From the NCBI RefSeq assembly GCF_014642835.1, contig NZ_BMJA01000002.1, positions 647,775-711,774 on the forward strand: a stretch of 64,000 nt of DNA, given 5' to 3'. Of this stretch, positions 50,817 to 60,307 are shown piece by piece. The notes under the pieces were generated by a model, which saw nothing but the letters and a program-made list of their open reading frames with translations, searched no databases and was not told the DNA's origin. A program made the translations under genes and the position numbers. The first letter of the stretch is position 1. Every line of letters starts with the position of its first letter. The DNA is from Dyella nitratireducens. Its GTDB lineage: Bacteria; Pseudomonadota; Gammaproteobacteria; Xanthomonadales; Rhodanobacteraceae.

Positions 50817-51083
50817 TCATACATGACTTGGGGTGCCAAGCCAATTCTCATTGTCAACACGTTCGATTACGCCGCCGAGCTGCGTGTTGATCGACTGAAA
50901 GACGAAATAAAGCTCGGCGCGGCCAATCGTCATCGTTGCTTTGCCGTTCTCGGCATTCTCCGCGTTATAGGTAATGCGCGCCATCAAGGTCAGCATGTTC
51001 TGCAAGTGTTTAAGGTCTTCGTAGCCGTCTTGGGACAATAGATAGAGTTGCGGCCCACAGCGGCCGCCGTGCATGTCTTCCAT
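50817..51083 (-). CDS. Small helical protein, XAC0095-like
   Basis: 88 residues from the ATG at 51083 (GGAG site 11 bp upstream). YLLSQDGYEDLKHLQNMLTL, then TMTIGRAELYFVFQSINTQL is the two-helix pattern I associate with the XAC0095 family of small proteins found across Xanthomonadales, whose function is unknown. The assignment is from memory of the family and not secure. No signal peptide, single gene. Confidence 0.5.
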   Translation of the reverse strand: MEDMHGGRCGPQLYLLSQDGYEDLKHLQNMLTLMARITYNAENAENGKATMTIGRAELYFVFQSINTQLGGVIERVDNENWLGTPSHV

Positions 51084-51527
51084 TTGTGTTCTCCACACGC
51101 TTAGGTCACGCCGCGTATTGCGCGCGGCGTGAAGGGTTTCAGGAAAAATCCTGCTCGTTTTGTCGGAATCAGCTGCTTCCGTTTCGACGAATGCCCACTT
51201 TGGCTCGACGACGCGCAGCCTGCGCGGCGGTGAAGTAAGGAAAAAGCACCGTGGCGGGGGCACGAAGACGTGTTGGTGCCGTATGATTCGATCTAACCAC
51301 TGTTTGACTCCTGGTAAGTTGATGGTGGCCAGCGGGTCGTCTGAGCTGCTACTCGGGCGATCCGCGTTACTTCACATCATGTCGGGCGTGTCGTGGTCAT
51401 CACAGCGGATGGACACGCCCGACTGGCGCACCATCGCATAAAAGGCGCGTGCCATCTGTCGGTGACAGGTGCTTTGAGATGTTGGCTTATGCCTACGCGG
51501 CGTATGCAAAAGGTTACTGCCGTGGAT
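51084..51527. other. Intergenic region
   Basis: 444 bp without a credible gene. It contains the second copy of the GTCGGGCGTGTC palindromic repeat, described separately. Confidence 0.5.
51378..51440. repeat. Palindromic repeat (GTCGGGCGTGTC family), copy 2
   Basis: CATGTCGGGCGTGTCGTGGT with GGACACGCCCGACTGGCGCA. Same length and layout as copy 1 at 44872-44930, with mostly compensatory or loop changes. Confidence 0.8.
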
Positions 51528-51980
51528 TTACGCGTTAGATCGTGATGCGTGCGATGCGGATGCCAGGCGACGCGTCAGGGTAATAACCATCGACATCACC
51601 AGCATTTTGGTGAACCAGTCCCCGGCATGTATAAAGCTCAGCGCCCAAGGCTTGTCATCCCATAGGCTCGCGCCCACGAGCATCGAGACGGGAAAGGCCA
51701 TCCACATCCAGAACCCGAGCGTCGCAGCATCCGTAAGGCGGGTGATATTGAGTTTGGCGACGAGCTGGGTAAGCGCGTAGGCAATGACGATTTCCCGCAC
51801 TATCTCGACGAGCGATTTCCACGGAGCGACATAGGCATCGGGTTGGACATGAAACCATTCGCCCCGCAGTGCGACCGATGATGGGCCGAATAGCATGGGG
51901 CTATACCAGATGCTGCTTATCACCATCGCAGCGACCAGGGCCGCTATGACGGGCAATATGGTTTGCTTGATCATGTTCAT
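51528..51980 (-). CDS. DUF1761-family membrane protein
   Basis: 150 residues from the ATG at 51980, which has an AAAGGTGGG-type site. Four hydrophobic segments are visible (ILPVIAALVAAMVISSIWYS, IVREIVIAYALTQLVAK, AATLGFWMWMAFPVSMLVGA, FTKMLVMSMVITL). The first helix followed by WYSPMLFG is the signature of DUF1761 proteins, whose function is unknown. It starts 34 bp after the YciI-like gene on the same strand, so the two probably form an operon. Confidence 0.75.
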   Translation of the reverse strand: MNMIKQTILPVIAALVAAMVISSIWYSPMLFGPSSVALRGEWFHVQPDAYVAPWKSLVEIVREIVIAYALTQLVAKLNITRLTDAATLGFWMWMAFPVSMLVGASLWDDKPWALSFIHAGDWFTKMLVMSMVITLTRRLASASHASRSNA

Positions 51981-52014
51981 GGCGTTTCCCACCTTTTTGA
52001 TTGTGGATGCAACG

Positions 52015-52374
52015 TTAGTCAACGCTCCGCTCCAGAAAGGGCCGTACTTCCATAGGAAGCCCAATCACTTTGGCCAGTTTCCGAGCCCACTCCAGTGCCG
52101 CATCCAGATCGGGAACCTGGATGATCGTAAGGCCGGCGATATATCCCTTCGTTTCAGCAAACGGTCCATCGGTCGTGCGCACGTCACCAGCATGACGCTG
52201 TAACACGGTGGCTGTGCTTGGCGAATCCAGGCCACCCGAGAAAATCCAGGCTCCAGCGGCCTTCATGTCCTCACGGATGTCCCGAACCTCCCGCATGACT
52301 TTCTCCAGCGCCTCGCGCGAAGGCATGTCGCCCTCCGCGCCAGGTTGATACATGGCGAGCAGATACGTCTTCAT
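52015..52374 (-). CDS. YciI-family protein (DGPF domain)
   Basis: 119 residues. MKTYLLAMYQPGAEGDMPSR at the N-terminus and VRTTDGPFAETKGYIAGLTI with the DGPF motif, followed by LDAALEWARKLAK, are typical of the YCII/DGPF family (dimeric ferredoxin-like fold with a putative His-Asp site). Such genes often occur with ECF sigma factors, but none is adjacent here. Small cytoplasmic enzyme of unknown substrate; precedes the DUF1761 gene. Confidence 0.85.
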   Translation of the reverse strand: MKTYLLAMYQPGAEGDMPSREALEKVMREVRDIREDMKAAGAWIFSGGLDSPSTATVLQRHAGDVRTTDGPFAETKGYIAGLTIIQVPDLDAALEWARKLAKVIGLPMEVRPFLERSVD

Positions 52375-52592
52375 GGTGGCTCTCTCCCTATCGAGGGTGA
52401 TGATTCGGTCTATTCACCTATCTCGACGCATGGCGTGTGTCGAAACGGACAATGGGAGGAGGGGGCACAAGCTGCTCGATGTTCCGTAAACGCCATTCCA
52501 CGCACCTTGCTGACTTAGGCTGAGGTCCCCGTGGTTTTCTCTCTCTCACTTCGGCGAACAGTAAACTGCGCGTCAAGGTTGTTTCAAAGCGA

Positions 52593-52816
52593 ACCGTCAT
52601 TCCAGCCTTCGCCCACTGCTGTCTGGGGAAGTTTCGTAGTACCTCACCGTCATTCCGGCCTTCGCCGGAATGACGATAAGGCAAGATTGAAGACTATGGT
52701 GAAAACAAGTTCCTCGCTGCATTCCTTTGCAAAAAGCGCCTATAGAGCGGCAATTTTCTGAGCTTCGACAAAATATTCCCCGAACAGCAATGGGCCTTCG
52801 CCGGAATGACGATGAG
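52593..52816. repeat. Nested composite REP element
   Basis: Outer REP arm ACCGTCATTCCAGCCTTCGC joined to CCCACTGCTGTCTGGGGAAG, an inner complete REP palindrome (52642-52680), then TTCCCCGAACAGCAATGGGC joined to the opposite REP arm. Same logic as 16504-16778, with a simple inner core. Confidence 0.85.
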
Positions 52817-52830
52817 GCAATATGCATGCC

Positions 52831-54867
52831 TCACCAAATCACACAGCGATCCACCTTGACCATCGGGCTCGGTGGAACAATCCCAAACGCCTGTTGGAAT
52901 TCCGGCATGTTGGCCAGCACACCATTGGTGCGATAAATCTCAGGCGGATGCGGATCGGTGGTGACGCGGGTCTTTGCCGTTTCCGGGCGAGTGGCCATGG
53001 CCCAGGAGTGTCCGTAGGCAATAAAGAACTGCTGATCGGGCGTAAAGCCGCCGATCGTTTTGGCGTTTACAAAGGCCGGCTGGGCGTGGAACGCGCGCCA
53101 TGCCAGGATCAAACCACCTTGGTCGGCGATGGCTTCACCAGTCACCAGCTTGCCCTGAACATGCACACCGTCGGCGACGGTGTATTGCGAATATTGATCG
53201 GCGACGCACTTCACGGCAGCCTGGAATTTCTTCAGGTCTGACGGCGCCCACCAATTCTTCAAATTACCGTGTCCGTCGAACTGTGCGCCTTGGTCATCGA
53301 AGCCATGCGTCATTTCATGGCCGATCGTTGCGCCGGTGTTGCCGTAGTTCACCGAATCCGGCCAGGACGGATCGTACAGCGGCGGTTGCAGTACGCCAGC
53401 TGGAATATTGAGGTTGTTCATCGACGGATCGTAGTAGGCGTTGACCGTCTGCGGCGTCATGTCCCAGTCGCTGCGATCGACGGGCTTGCCGATCTTCGCC
53501 AGTTGGCGTTGCTGCTCGAAGGTGGTGGCGCGCATCACATTGAGCACATAGGGGCCGCGATCGATCTGCAACCCGGAGTAATCGCGCCACTTGTCCGGAT
53601 AGCCGACACGCAGCTCCATCATGTCCAGTTTCTTGATGGCCGCCTCGCGTGTTGCCGGCGTCATCCATGCGAGCGTCTTGAGATCTTCGCGCAGTGCATC
53701 GCGGATCTGGTTAACCATCTGCGTTGCCGCTTGCTTGTACGACGGCGGAAACTTCTGGTCCACATACATCTTGCCGATGGCGAAGCCGAGGGCGTTGTCT
53801 TCGGCCCGCAATACGCGCTGCCAGCGCGGCTTCTGTTGCTTTTCGCCGTTCAATACCGACGCCATGCGGAAGTCTTCGTCGACGAACGGTTGCGACAGGT
53901 ATGGTGCGTAGGTCTGTACTAGCTGCCAGCGCAAGTAGGTCTTCCAATCGTTGAGCGAGGTGTGCGTCAGCTCCACGTTCACGGTCTTGAAGAAATCCGG
54001 CGTGGCGACATTGAGACCATGGATTTCCGGATGGCCAATCCCCGCCATCAAGCCTTGCCAGTGCAGGCGCGGCGTCAGTGCGTTGATGCTTGAAACATCC
54101 ATCGGATGGTAGATCGCTTTCGGGTCACGCATCGCCACATCGGTCATGGAGCCTTTGGCGAGGCTGGTTTCCAAGGTCATGACGGACTTTGCTTCGGTTT
54201 CCGCGAGCGCCTGGTTGTCGCCAAGCAGTTGGAAAGTGCGTGCGATGTGCTTGACGTATTCCGCGCGGATGTTCTCGCTCGCGTCGCCGCTTTGCACGTA
54301 AAAGTCGCGGTCGGGCAGGCCGAGCCCGGCCTGCATGGCTACGGCAATCACCTTGCTGCTGTCCTTGAAATCCTGCATCTGCTGCAGCGACAGCGGCGCG
54401 GCAACGCCGATCATCTGCAAGTGCGCGAACTCGTCCGGCAACTGCTCGACCGTATTGATCTTGGCAATGCGATCCAGTTCCGGCTGCAGCGGCTTGATGC
54501 CAGCGCTATTAATTGCCTTTTCGTCCATGCCGCTGGCGTAGAAATCACCCACCTTTTGCTCGACGCTGCCTGGCGCCGCCTTGGTGCCATGGCTGGCCTT
54601 TTCCACCATGTCATGGATGAAGCGCTGGTTCCCCAAGTCGACCGCCACATACGCACCCCATTCGGCGCGATCCGGTGGAATCGGGTTGGCCTTGAGCCAG
54701 CCGCCGTTGGCGAAGTGAAAGAAGTCGACGCCTGGCTTGACGCTGCGATCAAGCCAATCCAGATACTGCCCATCGGTACTGCTGAAGTCGGGCGCCTGAT
54801 CGGCAGCCAGTGCACCCAGCGGGCACAGGCACAAGGCAGCAAGAACCGCTTTCCGGATCGATAACAT
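52831..54867 (-). CDS. M13 family zinc metallopeptidase (neprilysin/PepO-like)
   Basis: 678 residues with a signal peptide (AVLAALCLCPLGALAADQAP), so periplasmic. The N-terminal M13 domain begins SVKPGVDFFHFANGGWLKAN. Catalytic signatures are complete: NAYYDPSMNNLNIPAGVLQP, zinc motif IGHEMTHGFDDQGAQFD (HExxH), third ligand in VTGEAIADQGGLILAW (ExxxD) and YGHSWAMATRPE. The C-terminus ends in CVIW, as is typical. It should degrade short peptides in the envelope. Single gene. Confidence 0.94.
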   Translation of the reverse strand: MLSIRKAVLAALCLCPLGALAADQAPDFSSTDGQYLDWLDRSVKPGVDFFHFANGGWLKANPIPPDRAEWGAYVAVDLGNQRFIHDMVEKASHGTKAAPGSVEQKVGDFYASGMDEKAINSAGIKPLQPELDRIAKINTVEQLPDEFAHLQMIGVAAPLSLQQMQDFKDSSKVIAVAMQAGLGLPDRDFYVQSGDASENIRAEYVKHIARTFQLLGDNQALAETEAKSVMTLETSLAKGSMTDVAMRDPKAIYHPMDVSSINALTPRLHWQGLMAGIGHPEIHGLNVATPDFFKTVNVELTHTSLNDWKTYLRWQLVQTYAPYLSQPFVDEDFRMASVLNGEKQQKPRWQRVLRAEDNALGFAIGKMYVDQKFPPSYKQAATQMVNQIRDALREDLKTLAWMTPATREAAIKKLDMMELRVGYPDKWRDYSGLQIDRGPYVLNVMRATTFEQQRQLAKIGKPVDRSDWDMTPQTVNAYYDPSMNNLNIPAGVLQPPLYDPSWPDSVNYGNTGATIGHEMTHGFDDQGAQFDGHGNLKNWWAPSDLKKFQAAVKCVADQYSQYTVADGVHVQGKLVTGEAIADQGGLILAWRAFHAQPAFVNAKTIGGFTPDQQFFIAYGHSWAMATRPETAKTRVTTDPHPPEIYRTNGVLANMPEFQQAFGIVPPSPMVKVDRCVIW

Positions 54868-55218
54868 GGCGTCCCCTTTCTGGCTTATGGAGCATCGTGC
54901 TCGAAGGGGTTGATGCTAGCGGGTGTTTTGGAGGCTTCCAATGTTACTGGCGTCACATCGGCAGGGTTATTGATGAGATGTCTTGATTTGTGCGGTGTCG
55001 ACACTCAGTGTGCCGTTGTCATGAAGTGTATTGGCGAGGCGATTCGGATAGGGTGGGTGATTGCGCGGATATCCCGAAACGCAGCGCATGAAATTGGCTG
55101 GTATTTCGATTAACTTAGGCGCACTCAGGGGCAAGGGGAACTTAATGGGCGGACACATCTGCATGGTCATGGCTGCAGCTCGGCCGGAAAAAGTGTCGGC
55201 CATTCGCGTCATGCCTTC
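54868..55218. other. Intergenic region without a recognised feature
   Basis: 351 bp between the divergent metallopeptidase and STM3941-like genes. It should contain both promoters. No repeat or small gene seen. Confidence 0.45.
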
Positions 55219-55737
55219 ATGATTCCCGTCGCTATTAAAGCCTCAAGGCTCAAATACGTTTTATTGCTGATTGCGGCCATCGGCTTTGTCGCGGGGGGCG
55301 TCTTCATCGTCATGCACCACGCTGGAGGGGACGCTTGGATAGGGTGGATGAGCATTCTGTTCTTCGGCGCCGGCATTCCGCTGTTCTTATGGCAGCTGCT
55401 GGATGCGCGGCCGCGGCTGGTCATCGATGACCAGGGTGTGTTCGATCGAACGCTTGGGGTAGGTGTCATACCCTGGTCGGAGATCACTGGCGCTTATGTG
55501 CGATCGGTCAACAGCGCCGACTTTATTTGTCTCGAACTGCGCGATCCGACACCTTGGCTACAACGTCTATCTCCCATCAAGCGGGCAATGGTGTCCGCGA
55601 ACGAAGCGATGGGGTTCACTGCGTTGAATCTGAACCTTAGCGGCGTGGCGGCTGATGTGCAGCAAGTGCACGAACTGATCGTGAAGATGGCTGCGTCTCG
55701 ACAGGGAATCGAGAATCAGAAGCAGGGAGAACGTTGA
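55219..55737 (+). CDS. STM3941-like membrane protein
   Basis: 172 residues. Two N-terminal membrane helices (YVLLLIAAIGFVAGGVFIVM and WIGWMSILFFGAGIPLFLWQ) are followed by a PH-like cytoplasmic domain: RPRLVIDDQGVFDRTLGVGV, PWSEITGAYVRSV, FICLELRDPTPWL. This is the layout of the STM3941 family, of unknown function. Single gene before a composite REP. Confidence 0.78.
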   Translation: MIPVAIKASRLKYVLLLIAAIGFVAGGVFIVMHHAGGDAWIGWMSILFFGAGIPLFLWQLLDARPRLVIDDQGVFDRTLGVGVIPWSEITGAYVRSVNSADFICLELRDPTPWLQRLSPIKRAMVSANEAMGFTALNLNLSGVAADVQQVHELIVKMAASRQGIENQKQGER

Positions 55738-55813
55738 TTCTGCCTGCTGCTTACGGATCGAATCGCGGGTGGCGCTTTGAGCTTCAGGTTTATCGACAAG
55801 TATTGTTCTTCAA

Positions 55814-55963
55814 GACGTCATTCCGGCGAAGGCCGGAATCCATAGCCAGTACGAAGCATGGATTGACCAGCTTCGCTGTTGTAAAGCGCCTCGGCCTTCG
55901 CCGGAATGACGTGAGGTGCTACGAAACTTCCCCGGACAGCAGTGGGCCTTCGCGGGAATGACG
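55814..55963. repeat. Rearranged composite REP element
   Basis: A REP unit is followed by the TTGACCAGCTTCGCTGTTGT module, a REP arm, the TGCTACGAAACTTCCCCGGA spacer with the CAGCAGTGGG module and a further REP arm. It mixes pieces found separately at 39383-39741 and 52593-52816. Confidence 0.8.
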
Positions 55964-56226
55964 CCCAGCTCTGAAGTCGCATCAACGCGAGCATCGAGTT
56001 CGGAGCATTGAGCCAAGAGCGCGTCGCACATGACCTTTCCGACCACGGCAGCATTAAAGGTGACGATGCTTCGCAAGTTTGCCGCGGTGATCCTTGGATG
56101 CTGCGTTGCAGCTTGAATGCTTTCTATTTGAAACATAAGTTCATATATGAACCAGGTTCGCCCAGGCGGTCCGGGCCGTATCGCCATCCATGCCGAGAGG
56201 CAGACACCGAAGGGGATATATACGCA

Positions 56227-57657
56227 ATGAAATCGCTGACTTATGCCGTGTCGCTGGCTTCGGCGCTGGTGGCGTTATCCGCTTCGGCGGGCGCGAAGCA
56301 GGTGCCGCAAGCGCCTTCGACTCATCCGGTTCCCGCGGTCCAGGACACCGAAACGCCCGCGCAGCGTGATGCACGCATGGCGTGGTGGCGGCAGGCGCGC
56401 TTTGGCATGTTTATTCATTGGGGGCTGTATGCCGTGCCCGCTGGTGTTTGGAACGGTAAGCCGGTCGACAGCATCGGCGAATGGATCATGTACAACGCAA
56501 AGATTCCCGTTGCCGATTACAAGAAGCTGGCACCGCAGTTCAATCCGATCCAATTTGATGCGCATGCCTGGGTTGCCTTGGCGAAAGCGGCGGGCGTGAA
56601 ATACATCGTCATTACTGCGAAGCATCATGATGGCTTTGCGATGTTCGATTCGAAGGCGAATCCTTTCAATATCGTGGACGCAACACCGTTCAAGCGCGAT
56701 CCGTTGAAGGAACTGGCCAAGGAAGCGCAAAAGCAGGGGATCAAGCTGGGCTTCTACTATTCGCAGGACCAGGATTGGACTGCGCCAGGTGGCGCCGCGA
56801 TGACGTTCGACGCAAAACATAACGGCCATTGGGATGAGGCTCAGCAGGGCAGTTTTGCTAACTATTTGCACACCAAGGCGATCCCGCAGTTGAAGGAGTT
56901 GCTGAGCAACTATCAGCCGTCACCGGCGATCATCTGGTTTGATACGCCCACTGCGGACATGACGCCGCAGCTTGCCTCGGAAATCGTCGCATTGCTCAAC
57001 CAGCATCCGAATCTGATTTGGAACAATCGTCTCGGTGGCGGTTACAAGGGTGATACCGAAACACCTGAGCAGAATGTCCCCGCGCAGGGCTACCCAGGTC
57101 GTGACTGGGAAACCTGCATGACGATCAACGACACCTGGGGCTACAAATCGACCGACACGAATTTCAAATCAACGCAGGAGTTGCTGCGCACGCTGGTTGA
57201 TGTGGCGAGCAAGGGCGGCAACCTTTTGCTCAATGTCGGGCCTGATGCGCAAGGCGTGATTCCCGCAGCGGAAGCGGAGCGCTTGCAGGCGATTGGCAAG
57301 TGGCTCGATGTCAATGGCGAATCGATTTACGATACCGGCCCCACGCCATTCCCGGGTGCCCACGGAACGTTTTCGAGCACTGAAAAAACGGTTGGCGAGA
57401 ACAAGCCGAAATGGGTTCCCACCTGGGATTGGCGCGCCACGACAAGGCCCGGGAAAATCTATATTCACGTGTTGACCTGGCCAGGCGAGGCATTCCATCT
57501 GGCAAATGTAAATGTGCCGGTCAAGCAGGCTTACTTGCTGGCTGATCCGAAGCATGCGCCTCTTAAGTACACGCAAAAGGGTGGGGCGCTTGATCTGCAA
57601 TTGCCTGGCAAGGCGCTCGATCCGAATGACACGGTGGTTGTGCTCAGGACTGACTGA
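56227..57657 (+). CDS. Alpha-L-fucosidase (GH29)
   Basis: 476 residues from the ATG at 56227; a longer open frame upstream has no ribosome site. A signal peptide (SLTYAVSLASALVALSASAG) indicates periplasmic export. GH29 blocks: WWRQARFGMFIHWGLYAVPA, KYIVITAKHHDGFAMFDSKA, then QGIKLGFYYSQDQDW and PAIIWFDTPTADM, where the Asp of WFD is the likely nucleophile, and WETCMTINDTWGYKSTD. The C-terminal 90 residues form a beta-sandwich. It should remove terminal alpha-L-fucose from glycans. The next gene is an OprB-like porin, consistent with sugar use. Confidence 0.93.
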   Translation: MKSLTYAVSLASALVALSASAGAKQVPQAPSTHPVPAVQDTETPAQRDARMAWWRQARFGMFIHWGLYAVPAGVWNGKPVDSIGEWIMYNAKIPVADYKKLAPQFNPIQFDAHAWVALAKAAGVKYIVITAKHHDGFAMFDSKANPFNIVDATPFKRDPLKELAKEAQKQGIKLGFYYSQDQDWTAPGGAAMTFDAKHNGHWDEAQQGSFANYLHTKAIPQLKELLSNYQPSPAIIWFDTPTADMTPQLASEIVALLNQHPNLIWNNRLGGGYKGDTETPEQNVPAQGYPGRDWETCMTINDTWGYKSTDTNFKSTQELLRTLVDVASKGGNLLLNVGPDAQGVIPAAEAERLQAIGKWLDVNGESIYDTGPTPFPGAHGTFSSTEKTVGENKPKWVPTWDWRATTRPGKIYIHVLTWPGEAFHLANVNVPVKQAYLLADPKHAPLKYTQKGGALDLQLPGKALDPNDTVVVLRTD

Positions 57658-57696
57658 GTCGCGCTCGTTCATATGTGAAGCTTCATCTCTGTTTGG

Positions 57697-57813
57697 CGTC
57701 ATTCCGGCGAAAGCCGGAATCCAGTCAAATACGCTGTGCAAAGCACACAAAATCTATGTTGAGTGCTTCGCACGACGTATTCACACTGGATTCCGGCCTT
57801 CGCCGGAATGACG
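57697..57813. repeat. REP pair with internal spacer
   Basis: Inverted CGTCATTCCGGCGAAAGCCG units with the spacer AGTCAAATACGCTGTGCAAA. The left half is the closest relative in this window of the sequence translated inside icmF at 19860-19920. Confidence 0.92.
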
Positions 57814-58053
57814 ACCCGCGCGAAATAGCATCAGCGCGGAGATTAGAGTCGAAGCTGCGGTTAGGGGCTTCCTTGGACCGCTTTTCACATTCTTTTCCGG
57901 AAAGCCAGAGCCCGCTTTAATGAACTGGCTATGCCATCTGGCACTGTATATGGACCACTCGCGCGATTACGTTAACGAACGAGGCTAGGTTTTCCCCACC
58001 ACAACAGCTATGTGCTTTCCCACTCGTTGAATAAGCGGGTGCGAGAGACTTTT

Positions 58054-59403
58054 ATGTCTCCATTTTCTTATCGCATTGGGCTCGTGTTAGCTGGAAGCTT
58101 GCTGCTGGCTTTATCCGCCATTGGCAACAACGCGCACGCGACGCTTATCACCTCGATAGACCCCTCCGGTGCCAACATGGGCCCCGACATCATCCCTTGC
58201 CATCGGTATGACGGCTTGCAACCGCAAGGTACAACCAGCCCTGCGATCAGCACGTGTGAAACCATGTCGCCGGATCTGGGCAAGTTTCGCGCAAGCCTGG
58301 CTGACCATGGCTGGCTGATTCAAGGCGGCACTAATTTTGGCGGCACCTTCGATCTGTTGAACCGTGCTGCCCACCCTCAGCTTTATATCGGGCAAGATCC
58401 TACCTACCGGTTTGGCTCCTTTGTAACGGCCACCTACGATCTCTCTCGAATCGGGTTTGCTGGTGCGTCGCAATTGGTGTTCAACGCGAATGTTCAGTGG
58501 TTCTCGTATGCCGGGGAAAATCCGAACGGTTTCGCCATCAACAGCTTCTACATCACGCAGCGGTTCAATGATGGGCGCGTGCAGTTGCAGTACGGTTTTG
58601 AAGAACTCGGCAACCAGTTTTACGGCTTTTCGTTAGGCACCAATTCGACGACGTCGCCGGCCGGTGTCGGGAGTTCCATTCCTTACGAAGTCGGATTCAT
58701 TTTTAACAAGACCGCGCCCGAGGCCAATTTCCGCCTGGCCTCGCCGCACAAGCATTTCTACGAGCGTTTCGGCGTCACCCGCAGCGTGGATCCCAAGGGG
58801 CCACAGGCGGATTGGGACAACAACAATTTCTTGGGTTTGAAGTGGCATATCCCCGGTGCCAAGGCGCTGTATATCAATGAACTGGGTTACCAGACGGATG
58901 CCGCGCCTCAACAAAGCATGATGTGGCTACGTCAGGGCGTGATGTACAACGAGAGTCATTTCCCCGATTTCCACGGTGGCTACGCGAATAACAACTATGC
59001 TTATTACCTGGTTGGCGACTATCAGTTGTTGCAGACGGACGCTACGCAACCGTTCCGTGGGTTTTACGTCAATGCCAAGGCTGACTATGCGCCGCCGGAT
59101 CGAAACGTGTATGCCGGAGATATGGGGGTTACGTTCTACTTGCTGGGTCCTTTTAGCCGTCCTTACGACGTGGTCGCGCTGGGCTATACCTTTGATCGGC
59201 TGAGCCGCTCTTTTGAGCGTATGCAGCAGGCAGATGGTTTCACTGCCGTGGATTACAGTCGTAACTATTCGCTTTCCTACGTCTATCGCGTGTCACGCGG
59301 CGTCTACCTTTCCAACCAGCTGAGTTACACCGTGAATCCCATTCCTACGCCGAAGCAGCCGCCTTCGTTGACGTGGATGAGTTCGCTGTCGTTTTCTTAC
59401 TGA
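58054..59403 (+). CDS. OprB-like carbohydrate-selective porin
   Basis: 449 residues from the ATG at 58054 (GAGAGA site). A signal peptide (IGLVLAGSLLLALSAIGNNA) is followed by about 400 residues of amphipathic beta-strands ending MSSLSFSY with a terminal aromatic, as needed for outer-membrane insertion. FRASLADHGWLIQGGTNFGG and the later NNYAYYLVGDYQLLQTDATQ, PFRGFYVNAKADYAPPDRN follow the OprB pattern. It should let sugars cross the outer membrane. It follows the fucosidase gene with a REP pair between them, so the two may or may not share a transcript. Confidence 0.83.
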   Translation: MSPFSYRIGLVLAGSLLLALSAIGNNAHATLITSIDPSGANMGPDIIPCHRYDGLQPQGTTSPAISTCETMSPDLGKFRASLADHGWLIQGGTNFGGTFDLLNRAAHPQLYIGQDPTYRFGSFVTATYDLSRIGFAGASQLVFNANVQWFSYAGENPNGFAINSFYITQRFNDGRVQLQYGFEELGNQFYGFSLGTNSTTSPAGVGSSIPYEVGFIFNKTAPEANFRLASPHKHFYERFGVTRSVDPKGPQADWDNNNFLGLKWHIPGAKALYINELGYQTDAAPQQSMMWLRQGVMYNESHFPDFHGGYANNNYAYYLVGDYQLLQTDATQPFRGFYVNAKADYAPPDRNVYAGDMGVTFYLLGPFSRPYDVVALGYTFDRLSRSFERMQQADGFTAVDYSRNYSLSYVYRVSRGVYLSNQLSYTVNPIPTPKQPPSLTWMSSLSFSY

Positions 59404-59441
59404 GGTTAGGAAAAATTTCTATCCGTGAAAGCCGCGTAGCA

Positions 59442-59481
59442 CCTCACCGTCATTCCGGCTTTCGCCGGAATGACGGTGAGG
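59442..59481. repeat. Single REP palindrome, possible terminator
   Basis: CCTCACCGTCATTCCGGC with its exact complement around a TTTCG-type loop: the simplest REP unit in the window. It lies 39 bp past the porin stop and between convergent genes, where it may stop transcription from both sides. Confidence 0.9.
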
Positions 59482-59527
59482 AGACGCGCCAACTTGTTAT
59501 CAGGGTTGCTTATGACTAGCCAACAAC

Positions 59528-60286
59528 TCAACCACCACCAAACAGCGCCAGCGCCTGCTCATTGAAGCCATTGACGAAGCCATGTTCATTCGGCCCAACG
59601 TTGGCACGAAACTGCTTGGCGGCATCCACCAGAATCTCGTCCGCATCCGTCCCAAGCACCTCCATCGTCTCAGCAATAAACTGATCAAGCGGCATGGCTT
59701 GTTCGGCCTCTTGGCTGTTCATGAGTTCGGTGCGTACCCACGGTGGCGCGATCTCCAGCACGCGAACGCCCGTATTTCGCAGCATGAAGCGTTGCGACAG
59801 TACGTAGGAATGAAGCGCAGCCTTGGTGGCCGAGTAGATGCCGGTAACAGCCAACGGTACGAAGGCGAGCACGGAACTCGTGTATGCCACAGTGGCATTT
59901 TTCTTGGTCTTGAGGTGCTCGATCAATGCCGAGGTCATGCGAATCGGCCCGAGCACATTGGTTGACATGGTCGAGGTCAGCAATGCGTCATCAATCTTTC
60001 CGGCAATGCCGTCAGGCTGCATGATGCCGGCATTGTTGATGAGCACATTGAGTTCAGGGTGATCGGCGATCAACTGGGCTGCCACGCGATCAATGCTTGT
60101 CGGATCGGTGATGTCGAGTTCGACGGCTTCCATACCGGGATTCGCTGCGATTACCGCATTGATATGGCTACGGCGCCGGCCGGCAATGATGACTTTGTTG
60201 CCACGCTTGTGCAGCGCCTCGGCAAGTCCGCGACCGATGCCCGAGCCGCCGCCGGTGATGAAGATGGTGTTGCCAGTGAGTTTCAT
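59528..60286 (-). CDS. Short-chain dehydrogenase/reductase (DltE-like SDR)
   Basis: 252 residues. Rossmann motif TGGGSGIGRGLAEAL, NVLINNAGIMQPDG (NNAG), TSSVLAFVPLAVTGIYSATK with catalytic Ser and YxxxK. This is a classical SDR of the DltE-like group, NADP(H)-preferring from the RRR after the second strand. The substrate is unknown. It shares its direction with, and lies 21 bp after, a SnoaL-like gene; both are divergent from a TetR regulator with palindromic operators between. Confidence 0.9.
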   Translation of the reverse strand: MKLTGNTIFITGGGSGIGRGLAEALHKRGNKVIIAGRRRSHINAVIAANPGMEAVELDITDPTSIDRVAAQLIADHPELNVLINNAGIMQPDGIAGKIDDALLTSTMSTNVLGPIRMTSALIEHLKTKKNATVAYTSSVLAFVPLAVTGIYSATKAALHSYVLSQRFMLRNTGVRVLEIAPPWVRTELMNSQEAEQAMPLDQFIAETMEVLGTDADEILVDAAKQFRANVGPNEHGFVNGFNEQALALFGGG

Positions 60287-60307
60287 GGGTGTTCTCCTAG
60301 ATTGAGT

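Noticed and set aside
53269..54864. Plus-strand frames antisense to the M13 peptidase
   Set aside because: The peptidase is complete with all catalytic motifs; the antisense frames have no starts with ribosome sites or domains.
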